Source: Nakamurella leprariae (GTDB lineage Bacteria; Actinomycetota; Actinomycetes; Mycobacteriales; Nakamurellaceae). From it: 64,000 nt of DNA. The stretch lies in contig NZ_JAERWK010000020.1 of assembly GCF_016918035.1 (NCBI RefSeq), positions 62,001 through 126,000 on the forward strand, in the 5' to 3' direction. The position numbers and the translations under genes were made by a program. The notes below the pieces were generated by a model, which was not told the origin of the DNA, searched no databases, and was given only the letters and a program-made list of their open reading frames with translations. Below are positions 63,986 to 64,000 of the stretch, in pieces (position 1 is the stretch's first letter; each line of letters starts with the position of its first letter).

Positions 63986-64000
63986 GCAGTCGCCGCCGGG

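Overview
The window is very GC-rich, strongly G/C-biased at third codon positions, and uses many GTG and some TTG starts. Gene content points to a high-GC actinomycete: Rpf (resuscitation-promoting factor) proteins with DUF348/G5 domains, a DUF222-HNH remnant, a Pmt protein mannosyltransferase, F420-type luciferase-like oxidoreductases, an L,D-transpeptidase and a lysine/alanine-rich histone-like protein. A Frankineae/Nakamurella-like chromosome would fit, but the genus cannot be fixed from the sequence alone. No rRNA, tRNA, CRISPR array or complete insertion sequence was found.

Layout. (1) 0-5.8 kb: miscellaneous metabolism (RibD/DHFR-like reductase, acyl-AMP/CoA ligase, alpha/beta hydrolase, DUF1905), a decayed DUF222-HNH gene and a manganese catalase. 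(2) 5.9-11.2 kb, minus strand: rpf1-ksgA-ispE-abcF with ATGA overlaps. (3) 11.2-29.0 kb: an accessory block containing a decayed nucleotidyltransferase, a HEAT-like protein with a broken paralog, a DcrB-like gene plus two Hsp70-family ATPases (plus strand), and a tightly overlapping minus-strand operon (C39-type peptidase, dynamin-like GTPase, membrane-anchored GrpE-like protein, second dynamin-like GTPase, acidic protein). Two overlapping LuxR-type regulators, an acidic protein with calcium-loop-like repeats and a VWA protein follow. (4) 29.0-40.7 kb: rpf2-tatD-metG (minus), small genes, gnd, GatB/YqeY, rsmI, pmt and sodA. The order pmt/rsmI/metG/tatD/rpf//rpf/ksgA/ispE matches the conserved actinobacterial order, so block 3 appears to sit inside a split rpf locus.

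(5) 40.8-47 kb: metallo-beta-lactamase-fold hydrolase, F420-type oxidoreductase, DUF72, thiamine-binding protein, histone-like protein and a cation efflux protein. (6) 47-50.7 kb: the ATP-grasp/alpha-E/transglutaminase trio in overlapping frames. (7) 51-56 kb: long-chain acyl-CoA ligase, lipoprotein L,D-transpeptidase, DUF998 membrane protein and serine hydrolase. (8) 56.3-63.9 kb: a putative small-molecule catabolic cluster (MFS transporter, RutA-like flavin monooxygenase, Trz/Atz-type amidohydrolase, amidase, aminotransferase, M29-like metalloenzyme) in two convergent operons, with a tandem-repeat control region at the right edge.

The most interesting system is the Hsp70 / membrane GrpE / dynamin / C39-peptidase cluster in block 3. 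It resembles the mycobacterial IniA/IniC envelope-stress GTPases in having paired dynamin-like proteins, but adds a dedicated chaperone ATPase pair and a membrane-tethered nucleotide-exchange factor. The second is the apparently undescribed catabolic cluster at the right end.
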